A program made the translations under genes and the position numbers. Shown here piece after piece: positions 12,700 to 24,621 of a DNA stretch of 64,000 nucleotides. The notes under the pieces are model-generated. The model saw nothing but the letters and a program-made list of their open reading frames with translations. It was not told the DNA's origin and ran no database searches. Location of the stretch: positions 62,001 to 126,000 of the forward strand of contig JAEQBH010007373.1 in assembly GCA_016808115.1 (NCBI GenBank), read 5' to 3'. Within the stretch, counting starts at the first letter, position 1. Every line of letters begins with the position of its first letter. Source of the DNA: Tetrastigma voinierianum (lineage: Eukaryota > Streptophyta > Magnoliopsida > Vitales > Vitaceae).

Positions 12700-15600
12700 A
12701 AACTGAACAAAGATAACGTTACTACATATATATCGAATGATACATAAAGTTTCATATCCCCGGTATGAGAGATTTTCATGTGATTTCACTGGTTTGACCG
12801 CCAAAGTGGCACACTCGAATGGGTTTGCTAAATATCGCCTCATATCAGTGGGTGGGATGTTCCTCGTTTTACGTGATCATACCCCAAAGGAGGTGATCCC
12901 CGTGTTAGTTCATGGAGGGATACATGTATGGCATGTGCTCGAGAAATGACTGATCTGGGGTGGTTCATACACCCAAAGGTGGTGATTTCCTAATGAAGGA
13001 TTAGAATATGTTCTCATGGCCATTGCCATGTGAGAATGTACAACCGCATCATATTTTCTCGCCCAAAGGTGATTATGTGATGATGTATGTAATTCTCTCG
13101 TATGAGTATTCACATGATGTCGATCAGATTGTTTTGTTTTACTTTTTCAAACAATCTTCGTGGAACTGGCACCTACTTCTAATCGAGGTCCCACTGATTG
13201 AATTTCAAGAATGGAAAGAGGACTTTCTATTCGAATGGAGTCGGCTGATGTTCATACTAAGGCTTACAATGGATAAGCCCTAGATATCAAACCACTAGTA
13301 CTAAGTCGTAGAAAACTAATTATGCCACTGAGAGGAGCACAGGATTCGCTTATCGACAATGAAGAAATCCATACAAGAACACTTGAAAAGTGGTTTACCA
13401 AAATAATCAGATCAAGCAAGGATCGATGGCAAATGATAGAGGCTAGAAAGCGAGTTTCATCTACCGTCGAGGTTTTGAACACTTCTTCAAAAGCTCTTAA
13501 CATGAAGTATGATGGCACAATTGAGTTGGGGAGGATTATGTCCCGAGGATGGCATCTTAAAGACGAAGCTCCAAGCTCCTCAATGTTACCATTCCAGATG
13601 CTCGTGATCAGGCATCAAGCCCAAACACCCTTCCACCCGATTTTCGATTATAAAGACAAACTACAATTCCCAAGATGACTCTGGTCGCTAATGACTTAAC
13701 AGCAAGGGCGTGGCGTAAGAAGAGAAACCAAGGAGAAAGAGCCGGCCTTATGCCGCTAAATTCCTCATAAAAAGGAAAATAAGAAGTTCAAAAGTAGAAC
13801 TCATAAAGGTGCTCAAGAAACTACCATTAATCCGACAAATATGGGTCCAAAGAAGACATTCTGAAAAGGATGGCATCTTCTCTTTGTAAGAAGAAAGGTC
13901 ACATGAAGAAGGACTGGTGCGAAATTTAAAGCTTCGGATGTCCAAACGTGGCTTACAAGTAATGATTCTTTAAAGAATTGCTTGTAATCCAACTTATCCA
14001 AGACTCATCCGGCTTCGTGGTTCGATAGTGGGAGCAAACTAATCATGTCAGGTGATTTACCATACAGGATTCATAAACCGGAGGAAGCCAAACAAGGATG
14101 AATCAAAGCTCACTGTGGGAAACAAAGAGAAGGCTGATGTCATGTTCGTGGGAGATGTAATCTTAGTTTTAGATTCTGGTTTTAAATTGATGTTGAAAAC
14201 ACATTTTATGTACCTTCCTTTAGACGGAATTTAGTTTCCGTATCATGTTTGGATTCATATGATTACTTCTTTTCAAATTATAAAGTAATGTTATTTCAAT
14301 ATTTCTTAATTCAAATAAGGTCATGTCACATATGTCCAACTGATTATACGTATTAAGTCATTTCCAATGACATATACGTCGCTTATACTAAAAGGTTGTT
14401 CTAAGAGACCACTACCTAAGGAAGAGTCTTATGCATTATGGCATAAACGATTCGCCATATCTCTAAGGATGTAGTAGAAAGGTCAGAGCAAAGACTAACA
14501 TCCCGCCCGGTCTAAAATGATCAGATATGCTAGGATCAGTTGTAGGGGTAAATGACCAAGATAAGAAAGAAAACTATAGTCCGTAGCTCGACTCTTGTCG
14601 GGAAGTCATTCACACCGATATAAGTGGACCTTATGTGGCAACCTTGTAGAAATTTTTATTTCATCACATTTTATCATGACTATTCTCGATATGGTTATTT
14701 CAGACTTGATTAAAGAAAAGTCCGAGCCCTCGACAAGTTCAAGATTTTTCTTGACCAAGTCGAGAAACAATCAAAAAGTCAAGGTGTTGTTAGATCCGAC
14801 CGAGGTGGAGAGCATGGCAAACATGGCGATGTCAGATGTACCAAGGGCCATTCACCAAATACTTAGAGGACTCGGGATAAGGGCACGCTTACTATGCCCT
14901 GAGTCCCGAGCGTGGTATAGCCGGAAAGCGCAATCACTCTATGGAAATGTTAAGGAGAAGGATTAGTAGGACAAACTTAATTCCGCTTTCTACTGGGTGA
15001 AGCTTTGAAAACAAATGTACATTTTGAATCGTGTACCTACAAAAGTCAGTTCCATCAATTTTTGAAGGCTGGACCCGCGTGAGCCTACCTTAAACCATCT
15101 TAAGGCCACGCCCTCGCATGGTTGTATAATCCAACATTAAGTAGTCAGACCTTAACCACTCGATGTTACTTTGCATCTTACCCGAACATTCGGCGGATAT
15201 CTGGCTTCTATAATCCCAGCCGAGGCACAAGAATCGGAATCACGCATACCAAGTTTTCAGTTTGATGTGGCCAAGAAAGTAGTCGCCAAGCTGCATCTGG
15301 TTTGAGGATGACAAGACGGTAATGTGGTATCTTTATCTCCCTCCCATACGATAATCAGGAAACTCCCAGCCATCAACCCGCTGAGACTCGGATCCCCGTT
15401 GTCGAGACACCTCCTAATGAAGTTCATCAAGGCTCTCGTGTGGACGTGGCTATTACTACTCCAAAAGAAGGAGATCCACTCAGTGGAGAGACGATCAGCT
15501 ATACCAATCCGACCATTTTGGGCCTATATGAGAGCAAGACTACGATATCGCTTATGTGGATCGATCCAATAACTTATGAGGGGAAGTCGCTTCGTCTCTC

Positions 15601-17095
15601 AATCGAACCGTGGTCGATGCAATGAAAGATGAAATTCAATCTACGAGGCATAATGGAGTTCAGGAACTATCAATTACCCGATATCATGCACCCATTAGCT
15701 AAAATGGGTATAAGACTAAAAGGGACTCTAAAGGAAAGATTGAGAAGTTTAAAGCCGACCGGGTAGCCAGTTGCTCTTACTCGCAGAGTATGAGCAGATC
15801 ATGAAGCAACCTTTTCTCCTGGCCTCTTCCGAAGATTCTTTCAAAGTGATCATGACATTAGTCGCTTCACTTCGCATGGAGTTACACCAGATGGATGTTA
15901 AACCGCCTTTCAATGGAGGACCTTAATGAAGAAGTCTATATGATGCAACCCGAAGGTTTTCAGGGCAAATGATTCAGTAAACTCAGACAGACTAAAAGTC
16001 TATTTTACGGTCTCAAGCAAGTTTCGGGACAATGGTACTTTAAAGTTTCATAGTGTTTGTTGTTTCATAACGGCTTTGTTGGAGAACAAAGTAGACCAAT
16101 GTATATAATCAAGAAGGTCTGGAGGAAATTCTATTTCCTAATCTATGTGGATGATATCCCCGTTCGCAGCGCCTCACTCGGCCATCGCATGACAAAGCTG
16201 ATGTCATTAAAGAACTTTGATATGAAGGACCTTCGTGAGGCGTCTTCATTCCCAGGGCATCAGATTCACAGAATCGCTCTTACGTTCATCGGGTTTATCC
16301 CCGCAGGGCATATGTTGATCGATTTTAGAAAGTATCCAACATGCAACTATAAACCAGAATTGCTCCCACCTGTAGCCGATAAGTCGAAGCTCATCACTGT
16401 CCCATTCAGATATAGAGAAAGCTCCAAATGAAGAATGTACCTTATGCTACAGACTGGGAGTATTATGTAAAAGTCATGATACCTAGACCAGATATCAAGG
16501 TTGCAAATGTATTCTAGTGATATCATCAAACCCAGACATGATCATCGTGTCACGCAAGAAGGTTACGAGGTACTTAAAGAGGACAAAAGACTATATGTTG
16601 ATTTACAAACATGTTCAGGACCTACGTTTAGTCATATCTTGATTCACTTTGTCAATGCCGTGATGAAAGAAGTCAACAACTGGGTTATATCTTTGGGTTA
16701 AAGGTGAGGTGCATCATGGAAAAGTTGAGAAACAAAATCAATTTAATCCCCACCATGCAAGCTTTAGTTCAGAGCACAGCTTTTCAAAGAACTACTCAGC
16801 AATTGTCTCGAAACCTCATTAAGGAGTTAACCAGGTTTGATTTTGTGGATGTGCCCATACAATTGTGGTCAAGGGACAATAACTCTGGGCAGTTGTTGTT
16901 TATTAACAACAAACAGAGGTCTCAAGTGGGTCTTAAGCACATGGAAGCCATATCCGACTACAAAGGAAAAAGTTCAAAACTAAGACGCTGTTAAATGAGC
17001 ACATATCAACAGATGAGATATGATCGGCAGATCCGCTAACTAAAGGCCTTCGCCTTGTGTGTATTTTGACGACATGTCATTAACATTGGCTTGTG
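12700..17095 (+). pseudogene. Copia-C gag-pol polyprotein, frameshifted
   Basis: No long frame survives, but the copia domains are in the expected order. The Gag zinc knuckle reads CKKKGHMKKD with a closing Cys (about 13,885-13,920). The protease active-site motif FDSGS is at 14,020-14,035. A pre-integrase LWHKRF-like piece lies at about 14,433. The integrase includes IHTDISGPY (about 14,608), a DYSRYGY-type block (about 14,680) and SDRGGE (about 14,800). RT begins near 15,705 (TKRDSKG), has MMQPEGF (about 15,942), YGLKQ (about 16,006) and the catalytic YVDD at 16,144-16,155, then FDMKDLREAS (about 16,220). RNase H follows to about 17,050, and the C terminus near 17,090 carries an NIGL-type end. 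RT and RNase H copy element RNA into DNA; integrase inserts it. The N-terminal part of Gag (12,700-13,700) is poorly recognisable. Confidence 0.88.
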
Positions 17096-17703
17096 GAGTA
17101 TCATGCGTGATAACAAATTAGTGGGTTTTATTAAGTTTATGTTGCTCTTATGAAGGGATGAATCCAATTTCATTACATTTTTGGTAATAATTAATTCTTC
17201 AATAACTCTTTTACATTCAATAAGGTATTTGTGGAATGTAGGTTTATCGGGAAGTCGAGTACATATAATTGTTGAAAATCTCAGCATCGCGGTAAAACCT
17301 TGGAATACAAAGCATGGGCACTTCGCATTAATTTTTAATAAAGATGTTTTGTTAATATAAAGTAAAGTTACCTATTAAGGTAACACATATATGTGTTCGT
17401 TGGAACCATGATGGATATTCTCCGGTGACACTAGGTTTTCGTGGACACTTAAGAGAGAATCGACTAACAAATGGATAACACATGAAGTATCACTCATTAT
17501 GAGGTATCATTCATTTAAACACACCTACCATATTGTAACTATATCGCAGTTTAGCACTCGTGACCATGGAAGGGCTTCATGCGAAAGTACATGCAATTAC
17601 CACCATGATTCGTTGTTCGAGACTTTAGCTGAGGATTTAATTATTAAGAATAATCTCTAATTAATATAGCTATATACACGCTTTGTTTCAATTAATATCA
17701 TTC

Positions 17704-17714
17704 AAGCGGGAGAA
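17704..17714 (+). promoter_or_regulatory. Copia-C polypurine tract
   Basis: AAGCGGGAGAA sits immediately before the 3' LTR, the position and base content expected for the plus-strand DNA primer. Confidence 0.85.
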
Positions 17715-18175
17715 TGTTAGATTTTCATAAAGTACTTTATTAATTTGGATTTATTAACCTGATTTATCTTGGCCTAATTACATCGAGATTATTAGGATTC
17801 TTAATAAACCATAATGGGTCGGTAAGTGTGTGGGTCAGCCTCTCGCCCGTACCAATGAGAGGGCCCGTGGTCGAACTCAATATATAAAGAAGGCTCAAGT
17901 CCCCTCCCAACCCTAAGGAGGCCATTATCATTCTCACATGCACTCGAGAGATTTTTCAACCAAGTGAGAGGCATTCCCCATTTGGGCCTGTCACTCAAGG
18001 GGCCATTCTAGAGAAGATTCAGATCTCAGGTCGCTTTGGTGTGTCTTCATCAATTCCGCATCAAGAAGACATTCCATGGATTCCAAATCAGGTACATAAT
18101 ATTCATATTCTCTCCATTAAAATTATGTTTTGTATTCTAACATGGTGATCTAGGTTAATTAAATCATATCCTACA
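17715..18175 (+). repeat. Copia-C 3' LTR, 461 bp
   Basis: Starts TGTTAGATTTTCATAAAG and ends ATATCCTACA. It pairs with 11,337-11,806. Differences from the 5' LTR are clustered indels and short scrambled patches, so they should not be used to date the insertion. Confidence 0.93.
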
Positions 18176-18180
18176 TATAT
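18176..18180. repeat. Copia-C target duplication, right
   Basis: TATAT directly after the final CA of the 3' LTR; it pairs with 11,332-11,336. Confidence 0.9.
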
Positions 18181-18557
18181 CACATCCAACATTTTTTCAG
18201 ATGATGAGGGAGGTGTCCCACTAAAGGAAACAACTCCAATAATTTGAAGCAATATGTACTTCCTGGAATCCAAAATATGCTATAAAACATTTCAAGACTA
18301 TCACACAATCTACACATCTTCGACGAGGTCCGGGCTTAAAGTGCAGGCAAGTTTCCAAAGTCAAAGGGTGTTATATCAAGAACAAGCTCAATTTTTATCA
18401 CAAAATAGGAAAAAACAACTTAATAATTCGTGTTGATAATTGCAAAGACTAGTAAGACAAGTTGTTATTCTCTTTAAGTAAAGGTTTAGAAAGAGGCCAT
18501 AGTACGCTTCTTGAAGATAACGACTCTTAATATTTCATAAATAACCAAGACAATTAC

Positions 18558-18770
18558 CTTGTATGCCACCGCGAATGAACCAAACATCTCGATAACGAGT
18601 GCTGTGCAACTCCACCGCTATCACCAACACCTCCAGATCCACACGTCATCTAGCACCCGTAATGATATCAAATGTATCAACAAAGAATGCAAAATCATGA
18701 AATTGGTGCTTTTACAAACGTTACTCGCAGATCCATACAAACTAATGCAAATTTCAACAAATGGAAATAA
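18558..18770 (-). pseudogene. Host gene, third-from-last exon (copy 1, damaged)
   Basis: The same exon as 62,868-63,083. On the minus strand a CAATAG acceptor (exon from 18,770) and an AAG|GTAATTG-type donor (exon to 18,558) are kept, and stretches such as CMDL and the GSGGVG patch survive. Several indels relative to copy 2 shift the frame and bring in stops. In this copy the gene is therefore damaged here as well as by Copia-C, although the indels could be sequence error. The protein is unidentified. Confidence 0.55.
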
Positions 18771-19922
18771 CTATTGAATTTTTTTTTCTTTGATTTTGAA
18801 AATGAATTGAAGCAAATTTTCTTCTCTATAATCAGAAAAGTATATAAGTTTTTATTTATATTGAAATAATCTTATCATAAAAGTATTTCGTGAAGAAAAA
18901 TAATTTATTAATCGAACGAAGTAGATAAAGCCCAGTCCAAGTGAAAGGAATTTCCAAGGCAAGTCAAAATCACTTCTAGACTTGCCCATCACTAAGAAAC
19001 TAACACGTACCAATCCTAGAGCTCATTTTTTAAAAAAAAAAAGAAAGAAACTGTAAAATTATGTTTTAACTCAGAAATGCATGGTTTTCTATTTTATCTC
19101 AGATCATGTACCATACATTTTTTATATAGAGAAAACTACATAGAGCTCATATGCATAGATGCACTTTTAAAATGAGGATGAAGTATAGAATAATATATAA
19201 CAAATTTCAAGAAAGACAAATGATTTAAAGATTTTAAATTATATTATACCATATAAAAGATTGAATACTAGAGTTTTAAAGAACAATTTTAACAAAATAT
19301 GAGTTTAATGTATGTGTTCATTATATAATTCTTCAAAATAAACTTTTTATACTTTCGATATAATTTTATTTTTAAATTTTACCGGGATACGTATTTTTAT
19401 TTGTTTTTTTCTTTTGATAACTATGTGTTGTCGTGGGGTACCTTTATGTGTCATCTTAAAGTTTTCAACTTTTTTTATGTTTAGTAAACTAATGCTTTAA
19501 GTAAAGTTCCATCTAAAAATATATAAGGTTCTAATTCATATCATCGCTATTTTCAACGCCACATTCGAATCATTCAAATGAAAACCTCAAAAGTTCAAGT
19601 ACCAAGGTCCTACCTGGTTAAGGGTTAGGTCAAGTATAAGGAGGGGACCAAGTCCAAGTTCCAACAGGGAAAAGAATTAAAAAAATTATCAATTAAAAAA
19701 ATATCAAATAAAAAAACTTATTCGACTTCCAACTTTACCTGATAATAAAAGTTCATATATAAGATGCGTGAGATCTTTCATCAATGATCTTAAGTGTAGC
19801 TGGGCATTTTGTGGTCTTAACATCGACAAAGGAAGAAAGAGCTTCGTGAATTAGATCATGCAAACCAAATTGTAAAGAGAGTTTAGGTATAGGCAAAGCT
19901 TTCAAAAGAAAGAAATGAGGAC
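18771..19922. other. AT-rich interval, no gene recognised
   Basis: Presumed intron or upstream part of the host gene and intergenic DNA, alike in copy 2 (63,084-64,000). 19,590-19,660 is the counterpart of the SINE-like head at the window's right end, followed here by an A-rich tail. I see no further clear exon. Confidence 0.45.
19918..19922. repeat. Tat element target duplication, left
   Basis: AGGAC immediately before TGATGATGCC; the same five bases follow the right LTR at 25,853-25,857. Confidence 0.8.
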
Positions 19923-20663
19923 TGATGATGCCTTTTTCACCGAATCAATGGAGCGATAGGGGTCGCCGCCTGAACTGTGGTCATGGTAATGGATCGCAAA
20001 GCCCCTGAGATTGTCCTGCAGTAGGATCGTTCCAACGCTGGTCCACAGCTTCAAGGCGACGCCTCCTCCGCAGTGCAAGAAAGAAGTGGGGCTTCCGAGG
20101 GCTTCACCCGTGGTCGTCCGATGCCTAAGTCGCTCTTCGAGAGAAAAAAGAGACTGCTTAGAGGGCGAATATGTCGCGTGGGTGAAGATGCTAGTGACAA
20201 GATGGGCATTAAAGATTGGCTTACCTTTCAATCAATGGGTGGCCTCAGATTTATAAAGAGATGTTCAATCATTGAATGGTGATCTAGATCTCGCCCTACT
20301 GATGGATATTCTCGCTATTATCGATATCTGACGGTACCGATATAGAAAGAGTAATTATTCAGATAAATCTTTCCTTCCTTATCATGGGATCCACCTGACG
20401 AGGACTATTATTGCTTTCTTCTTTATTGGTGAGGTCCGTTGGATTTATGAATAATATAATATTAGGATTATTTTATTTTTCAGATCATGGAGACTTTCAT
20501 AATCTACCAATAAGTGGGTTTGACCTCATTCTCGAGCCGGCACCAAAAGGTCGAATGTCGCAATGGGCATACCTCTCCTTTGTGGTTTAGCGAATCGGCC
20601 TAATACAATGGGTCTTTCGTCCGGCTAATGGGCCTCGTGAGCCTTATTTTTCGAACCCTATCA
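19923..20663 (-). repeat. Tat element 3' LTR (left), 741 bp
   Basis: Starts TGATGATGCC and ends CGAACCCTATCA on the plus strand. It shares long blocks with 25,089-25,852, including GACTGCTTAGAGGGCGAATA and the final GAGCCTTATTTTTCGAACCC. Confidence 0.9.
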
Positions 20664-20685
20664 CGCTCCCAGCCCTCGTAACACG
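20664..20685 (-). promoter_or_regulatory. Possible polypurine tract of the Tat element
   Basis: Read on the minus strand, the bases next to the left LTR contain GAGGGCTGGGAGCG, a purine-rich run in the position expected for a gypsy element of this orientation. Confidence 0.5.
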
Positions 20686-21099
20686 CGCACGCGGCGCGGG
20701 CCAACGGCTCCCGCTGCGCACGACGTGTCTACTCTGGCCGGATTGCTAGGCTCGGGTCGCCGCCATTTGTCTTATGATAATGATGGCTCTTCTGGGCTGC
20801 TCATTTCAGCTTTCCTTCGCTTTCTCTGCATCCTCTGCCTGCGCCTCCGCTTCCTGTGACCCTTTCTTCGCTTCTCACAGTTCTGACTTCTTTTCCCAAA
20901 TTCTTCCGTCCGAGCTTTTTTTTTCGCAGAGTCTTCTGCGTCTTTCTCGATAGCCTTTCGTTGTATTCGGGTCCATCAAGGCCTTTGTCTTCGGGTCTCT
21001 TTCTTCGATACGATGAGGTGCTAGTGGTCAGTTTAGCTTAAGTTTTATTTATTTTCATCATTGGTCCGGTCGCTCTTCTTCTCCTCGCTGTGATCGGGA

Positions 21100-23330
21100 T
21101 GGCGACTCTTCTATTATTGGCCGGTTTTGGACGAATCGGGTGGTGTCTTCGATCGTCTGCAAGTACGGTCAACTTCGAGATGCCCCTGAGGTGCCTCCTC
21201 TTCCCTTGAACAAGGGCAAGGGAAAAGTGAACTGATTAAACACCCCGGGGGTCGACATACTAAGTCTATCGTTCAAAGATGCTTTAACCGCTGGACGAAG
21301 GCCTGGCTCTTCATATGGGGCCACTCACGTTATCGCCTCCCTCGGCGCTCGTGTGGTCCCCCGACGCTGAATTCTGCGTCTATGTGCCAAAGATGGTGTG
21401 CTTTCTTCGAAGTGGCATTCGACAATCTGGCCTTCGCTTTCTCTCGCATCCTTAATAAAAGTGGGTTTTCAGAAGACTTCAATGTTTGTCCTCTCAACTG
21501 CGCCCAACGTCAGTATCTTGGTTGGTTCGTTGGTTTTCTTTAGGGACAGTTCTGTCCCTAAGATAGCTCTCGCTTCCTTTACCTTTAGCCCGAAGGAGAC
21601 ATCCGAGGGCTTTCTTTATTTTTCTAGGCATTTTGGCTCCTCCGTGATTTTCGATTCTCCCTCCCCTCCCACAGTCAGGAAGGACGCTACTTCGCTAGCT
21701 ATCGTGAATTAGAATATGACCCTCTCGACAAAGACGACACCCTGGGCGTTCCGGTGGCTTGGACCACTCCTGAGAATCTTCGTGAGTGTTTGTTATGTTT
21801 TTGGTTATAACTTGTGCGTGGTCACTGGGTATCTCCGATCAGATCGTCTACATGCTTCGTGCGCTCGAATCGATCTCAATGGTCAAGATAACGCCATAGC
21901 TGTGTTGGTCGAAAGTGTCCTTCGCCCTGCTTTAGCCGATCAAGCCTGGATGTTCCTCCCACTGGGCCCTCCGCCGCCAAACCCACTAGGTTCATGGCCC
22001 ATTTGAGATGGTGTCCCTAAGCCCTGAAAGGTGAAACGAAAACCCTGACCCGTTGAGAAAGATGGGCCTGCTTTGGTCAAAGTTCCGAAGTTGGGGGCAT
22101 CTTCATCTTCTCCGTCTACTTACGTCCATAAACCGGAGCAGGTTAAGGCTCCTATAGTTTTGAGTTCTTAATCCCATTCTGGGTCCGCTACGGAGGTAGA
22201 AGGTCCCCCGTGGGCCGCTGAGCCCGTCGCATTACGCCCATTAATGAGCCCTAACCCGCCAACGAGGAAGGTTAGGTCACCTTCTCATGCGATGGAAGAA
22301 GCGTAGGAGGAAAGATCCGAATCCAAATTGGCTGAGACGGACTCCTTTACTTCACAATGCCGAACTCGCGACGTGCATGGGCCTCGCCCATTCTTAAGGA
22401 TCGATCTCAAGAGGCCTGGCCACGCCCGGCTGGATGAGGCTTCAGCCCTATCTCTGTGGGTCGCCCGTAGTTCCCGCATCTTGTCATATTATTTGATTCC
22501 ATTTTGAGTTGAGTTTCGAACTTGCATTATATGTTGATTCTATGCTAGATGTGTAGGTGGCTACTCATTTGAAGGGTTTGGCCAGAAAGGCCAAACTAAA
22601 CATAGTCATGCTAAAGCCACTGTGCGCAGGCATAAGGGTGGCTTCCTCACATCCGAACGGGCTGAGCCGCTAGGTCGTGCAATATGACCGAGCTGATGCT
22701 CAAATCTGATCTGAAATATACACGCTGCCGCGCTCTGCCGAGGTAGGGAAGACGAAACTGAACAGCTTGTTTCACCGGCGAGCCTCCCGCTGGCCGATGA
22801 TTTCATGTAAGCCAGCAGTAACGACTTGACGGAGGCTAGGACTCGGCCGCAAATCGCCCAGTATGAACTCTGATGGTTAGGATGAGCTTCCTCACATCCT
22901 GCCAGCTTCGGAGTCTAAGGAAGAATTGCGCATGATCAAAGACGATCCGCTGATAAGACGACGCCTGTCGGACGAGGCTCGCCGAGACGATGAGGCCTGG
23001 CCGCTTGGGTTGAACGAGGCGGTCACCCTGGAACGCCCGACGCAGGAGGTCACGGCTGTGGATCTCACGCAAATAACCCTCGCGGCCTCAACAGACGTGC
23101 TATTAAAGACCAGGGCCTGAGGCTTCGACCAATGGGCTCTCGGGTGGCCTCGTTTTCGTAAGAAGGCCGGCCAATGCCTATTCCGGCCTGGATTTCCACT
23201 TTGACCTTCCTAGCGATGAGGAGGATGAGGGGTCCTTCTCTGCTAATTATCCTGGAGAACCGGGCACCCCCGCTGAGGCCCATCCCCCTTCTTCACCGTC
23301 CGCTTCTCCTTCTGATGCTTGATCTCCTGT
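21100..23330 (+). pseudogene. Antisense extra frame of Tat element (putative gypsy-type domain)
   Basis: This frame runs opposite to the element. Followed across several frameshifts, 21,400-21,720 resembles the plant 'putative gypsy type transposon' domain (Pfam PF04195 as I recall it). It has a hydrophobic start region, an FNVCPL stretch, a central block with FSPKETSEGFLYFSRHFG and VIFDSP, then RYFASYRELEYDPLDKDD and VPVAWTTPE. Near 23,170-23,325 there is an acidic C-terminal tail with GLDFHFDLPSDEEDE and a Pro/Ser-rich end. The region between is charged and may form coiled coil. The function of such frames is not established. The domain assignment is from memory of the family and should be tested by a profile search. 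Confidence 0.6.
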
Positions 23331-23359
23331 GCACGTTTCCGCTTGTCCGATGTCGGCTT

Positions 23360-23393
23360 TTATACTTTTCTTTTTTTTTTTTTTTTTTTTTTA
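23360..23393 (+). repeat. Poly-T run inside the Tat element
   Basis: A run of more than 20 T, just 3' of the acidic tail of the antisense frame. Homopolymer length is unreliable in this sequence. Confidence 0.8.
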
Positions 23394-23579
23394 TTTTATA
23401 TAGGCTCGGGACTCAAGACATATGTACTGGTCTCTTAATGAATACTCATTTTTGCAGAATTTTTCTTCTTTCATCTCTACTTGCGCCTTCACGATGTGCT
23501 TGGGGTTACATGGCCCGAGCGGGCGGTCGAGCTTCATTAAATTATGTTTGGCTGGGGTTCCCGACGCCTAATAATTTGC

Positions 23580-24530
23580 CGATCCGACTCACGGGCCGCG
23601 ATGGCCCATGCAGTGGTTGAGCCTGGCCACAGAGTCATGGGTCTGGCTTCTACCGACGGTCTTCGAGTCAATCGGGATGTCTAGGCCGCATGGGCCGCAG
23701 GTAGAATAGTCGAGTCACAATGTGAACTGCTGGGTCTGGTCATTGGATTTGCCTGAGTCAAACTGATTTCTAGGCTGTAGGGCTTGGGTATAATGATTGA
23801 GCTCGTCAAAGTGAGCCGGTCTGCTGGGCTGATTCGCTCAGTCAACCGATTCCTCGGGTCGCATGGCCAAGGTAGAATGGCCGAGCTCGTCAATGAGCCG
23901 TCGTCTCGCCGGCTGACTTTCCGGAGTCAACCGATTTCAGCCGCATGGCCGCTTGTAGAGTAGACAAACCTGGCTAAAGTGAACTGGCTGGGTCTGCTTA
24001 CCAATTGCTAAAGTCAAACTGATTTCTAGGCTGCATGGCCAGTGTAGAGTAGACAAACTCGTCAAAGTGAGCTATTGGCTCCGCGCCAGGGTCGAGCAAG
24101 GTATACTCTCGAAATGACCGACTGCTAGCTGGGTGGATCTATGCAGAGTAGACGAACTCACAAAGGAAATCGCTCCGGCGCCGTGGCCGAGCGGCGATAT
24201 ATCCCGAGCGACCGACCTCAAGTAGCGTGACTCGTGACCGAGTAGACGAACCGCCAAAGGAAGCTGGCTCCCGGCGCCGTGGCCGAGCGGCGATATAACC
24301 CAGCCGATTCTGACTCTCGCAATGACTGCAGGTATAGACTGACTGGCCAAAGCGAGCCACTGGCCCAGCACCGCGGGTCGAGTGGCTATATAGCCCGAGC
24401 TTAATCCGACTCCTCGTAGCTGGGTGACTGCGGCCGAGTGTACGAACTCAAAGTGAGTCATGCTCGGCCGCCACGGGTCGAGCACATATAGCCCAAGTTT
24501 TCGATCCGACTCCTAAGTAGCGTGATCTAC
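23580..24530 (-). repeat. Tandem array of about 85-96 bp units in the Tat element
   Basis: About ten degenerate GC-rich units. The right half has a spacing near 96 bp (CGCCGTGGCCGAGCGGCGAT at about 24,178 and 24,274, with weaker copies near 24,083, 24,370 and 24,467). The left half has units with (C/G)GCATGGCC, then GTAGA(G/A)TAGAC..., then CGTCAAAGTGAGC at about 23,685, 23,774, 23,860, 23,945 and 24,032. Nothing codes for protein across it. Confidence 0.75.
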
Positions 24531-24621
24531 CGTGGTGACTCCGCCTTGTCGTACCACAATATCCATGTCGAGCGCCCTCTACTTTGCACTTCCCCCATAA
24601 TGATCAGCTCTTGTTGAGCAC

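Larger units (their letters stand above)
11337..18175 (+). mobile_element. Copia-C, complete Ty1/copia element, 6,839 bp
   Basis: A full-length plus-strand element with a 5' LTR (11,337-11,806), a tRNA-iMet primer-binding site, gag-pol remnants in the order gag, protease, integrase, RT, RNase H, a purine tract and a 3' LTR (17,715-18,175). Identical 5-bp flanks TATAT at 11,332-11,336 and 18,176-18,180 are the target duplication. The matching site in copy 2 (about 62,504-62,510) is empty, so the boundaries are confirmed by comparison. It lies within an exon of a host gene on the opposite strand. The coding region is broken by many indels. Confidence 0.95.
11192..18262 (-). pseudogene. Host gene penultimate exon, split by Copia-C (copy 1)
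   Basis: The exon runs on the minus strand from an acceptor TTCCAG|GAAG (first exon base 18,262) to 18,176, and resumes from 11,336 to a donor GGG|GTGAGT (last exon base 11,192). Between the halves sits the whole Copia-C element with TATAT on each side. The right half reads KYILLQIIGVVSF followed by a Pro/Ser-rich stretch; the left half includes SGRFSDLLLPSK and LAWLAGNHSSCVDSF. In copy 2 the same exon is unbroken at 62,368-62,582. The phase joins properly to the flanking exons. The protein family is not recognised. As written, copy 1 could not give a normal transcript unless the element were spliced out. Confidence 0.6.
1..19660 (+). repeat. Large direct duplication, copy 1
   Basis: This stretch matches 49,210-64,000 in the same orientation and order, with an offset of about 49.2 kb at the left end. 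Matching landmarks are the Copia-A right LTR with its GTATG flank (2,450 and 51,704), the Copia-B integrase block (3,770-4,070 and 53,010-53,310), a triple 41-42 bp repeat (6,170 and 57,423) and host-gene exons (10,294-18,770 and 61,505-63,083). Copia-C at 11,337-18,175 is an insertion specific to this copy. The two copies are still alike where the window ends, so the real edges lie outside it or past 19,660. Some blocks differ by about 1%, while others are scrambled by short indels. A tandem duplication and two haplotypes assembled end to end are both possible. Confidence 0.9.

Noticed and set aside
23300..23620. Plus-strand open stretch of 148 codons at 23,174-23,620
   Set aside because: It runs through the poly-T tract as a poly-Phe run, and it is out of frame with the acidic tail that does resemble a known family end.
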